A stretch of 64,000 bases of DNA, taken from contig CAVTWD010000011.1 in NCBI GenBank assembly GCA_963738325.1, forward strand, positions 1 to 64,000, read 5' to 3'. Below the pieces are notes generated by a model. The model made no database searches, was not told the origin of the DNA, and saw only the letters and a program-made list of their open reading frames with translations. Numbering within the stretch: position 1 is the stretch's first letter; every line of letters starts with the position of its first letter. This stretch comes from CAVTWD01 sp963738325. Its GTDB lineage: Bacteria > Actinomycetota > Acidimicrobiia > Acidimicrobiales > Ilumatobacteraceae. Shown one piece after another: positions 63,579-64,000 of the stretch. A program made the translations under genes and the position numbers.

Positions 63579-64000
63579 TCAGCGGCGGTGGCGGGCGACC
63601 TCGTAGCAACCGAGAGCCGCGGCCGCGGCCACGTTGAGGGAGGAGAGGCGGCCGCGCATCGGGATGCGCACGAGCACGTCGCAGCGATCACGCGTCAGCC
63701 GGCTGAGCCCCGAGCCCTCCGCCCCGAGCACGAGCACGATGGGTTCGGAGCCCAGCTCGCCGAGGTCGAAGAGGCTGCGCTCGGCGGCGTCGTCCAGGCC
63801 CACCACCCAGACACCGGCTTTGCGGAGTCGTCGGAGCGCGCCGGGGAGGCCGGGGACGACGGCGATGGCGAGGTGCTCGATGGCGCCGGCGGCCGACTTG
63901 GCCACCGTCGGGGTGATGTGGACGGCACGGTGCCGGGGCAGCACGACGCCGGTCACGCCCGCACCCTCGGCGGCCCGCAGGAGCGCGCCGAGGTTGCCCG
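63579..64000 (-). CDS. SpoU/TrmH-family 2'-O RNA methyltransferase, 5' end outside the window
   Basis: About 140 C-terminal residues. The reading frame enters from the right edge as GNLGALLRAAEGAGVTGVVL, which is SpoU motif 1 (N-x-G). It continues with VLVLGAEGSGLSRLTRDRCD (motif 2) and VRIPMRGRLSSLNVAAAAAL (motif 3, knot). It methylates a ribose in rRNA or tRNA using SAM; RlmB-like (23S G2251) is the most common type with this layout, but the N-terminal domain needed to decide is not in view. Confidence 0.92.
   Translation of the reverse strand, partial: GNLGALLRAAEGAGVTGVVLPRHRAVHITPTVAKSAAGAIEHLAIAVVPGLPGALRRLRKAGVWVVGLDDAAERSLFDLGELGSEPIVLVLGAEGSGLSRLTRDRCDVLVRIPMRGRLSSLNVAAAAALGCYEVARHRR

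Noticed and set aside
1..64000. CRISPR arrays, rRNA genes, other tRNAs and replication origin
   Set aside because: No regularly spaced direct repeats, rRNA-like sequence, DnaA-box cluster or further tRNA cloverleaf was noticed. A covariance-model scan would be the decisive test for small RNAs.

Overview
The window is high-GC actinobacterial chromosome, most likely from the class Acidimicrobiia or a close relative. This is inferred from gene content and cannot be tested here. The supporting genes are a UPF0182 membrane protein beside a PDZ-Lon (S16) protease, a DivIVA-type coiled coil, DUF3263, an SCO6745-type protein, PAC2, coproheme decarboxylase (ChdC), a luciferase-like F420-type oxidoreductase, GpgS and a CIRCE-controlled groEL. 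GTG starts and 4-bp stop/start overlaps are frequent.

1-37 kb is conserved chromosome. In order it carries: a coiled-coil protein with 3' repeats; UPF0182, the DivIVA-like protein and the PDZ-Lon protease; HEAT-repeat and GNAT proteins; a fused E1 alpha/beta 2-oxoacid dehydrogenase overlapping an SCO6745-type gene; a ResA-like selenoprotein whose in-frame TGA is followed by a good bacterial SECIS hairpin; DUF308, PAC2, NUDIX, ankyrin and FAD-oxidoreductase genes; AlaX; a lipoprotein amino-acid-type binding protein; a lipoprotein / FtsH-like protease / ChdC operon; FdhD; an ATP-grasp enzyme with a nitrobindin-like protein; groEL; an F420-type oxidoreductase; a MoaD-like carrier; GpgS; an amidase; glycerate kinase; LytR_C; DUF3263; and a MarR/MFS pair.

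37.1-59.1 kb is an integrative element in the 3' end of an intact tRNA-Thr(TGT). A tyrosine integrase lies just inside the tRNA, a 45-bp copy of the tRNA 3' end marks the far edge, and short repeats near both ends could be integrase arm sites. The interior is decayed cargo: an IS5-family element, a winged-helix/ATPase/TPR regulator, a hemerythrin-like protein, a second integrase pair, a cupredoxin/SHOCT membrane pair, a GIN-domain lipoprotein, a broken potassium channel, two head-to-head truncated BNR (sialidase-type) proteins, a VOC fragment, abutting IS630 and two inverted IS982-type elements, a DUF3604/SMP-30 chimera and a VapBC-like pair.

59.1-64 kb is chromosome again: a peptidoglycan-binding membrane protein, a GT39 / GtrA / GT2 surface-glycosylation operon and the end of a SpoU-type rRNA methyltransferase.

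More than a dozen otherwise conserved genes need one single-base frame correction, often in G/C runs. These look more like uncorrected read errors than biology, and each affected gene is flagged. The selenocysteine TGA differs in kind: the frame stays open on both sides and the hairpin is in the right place.
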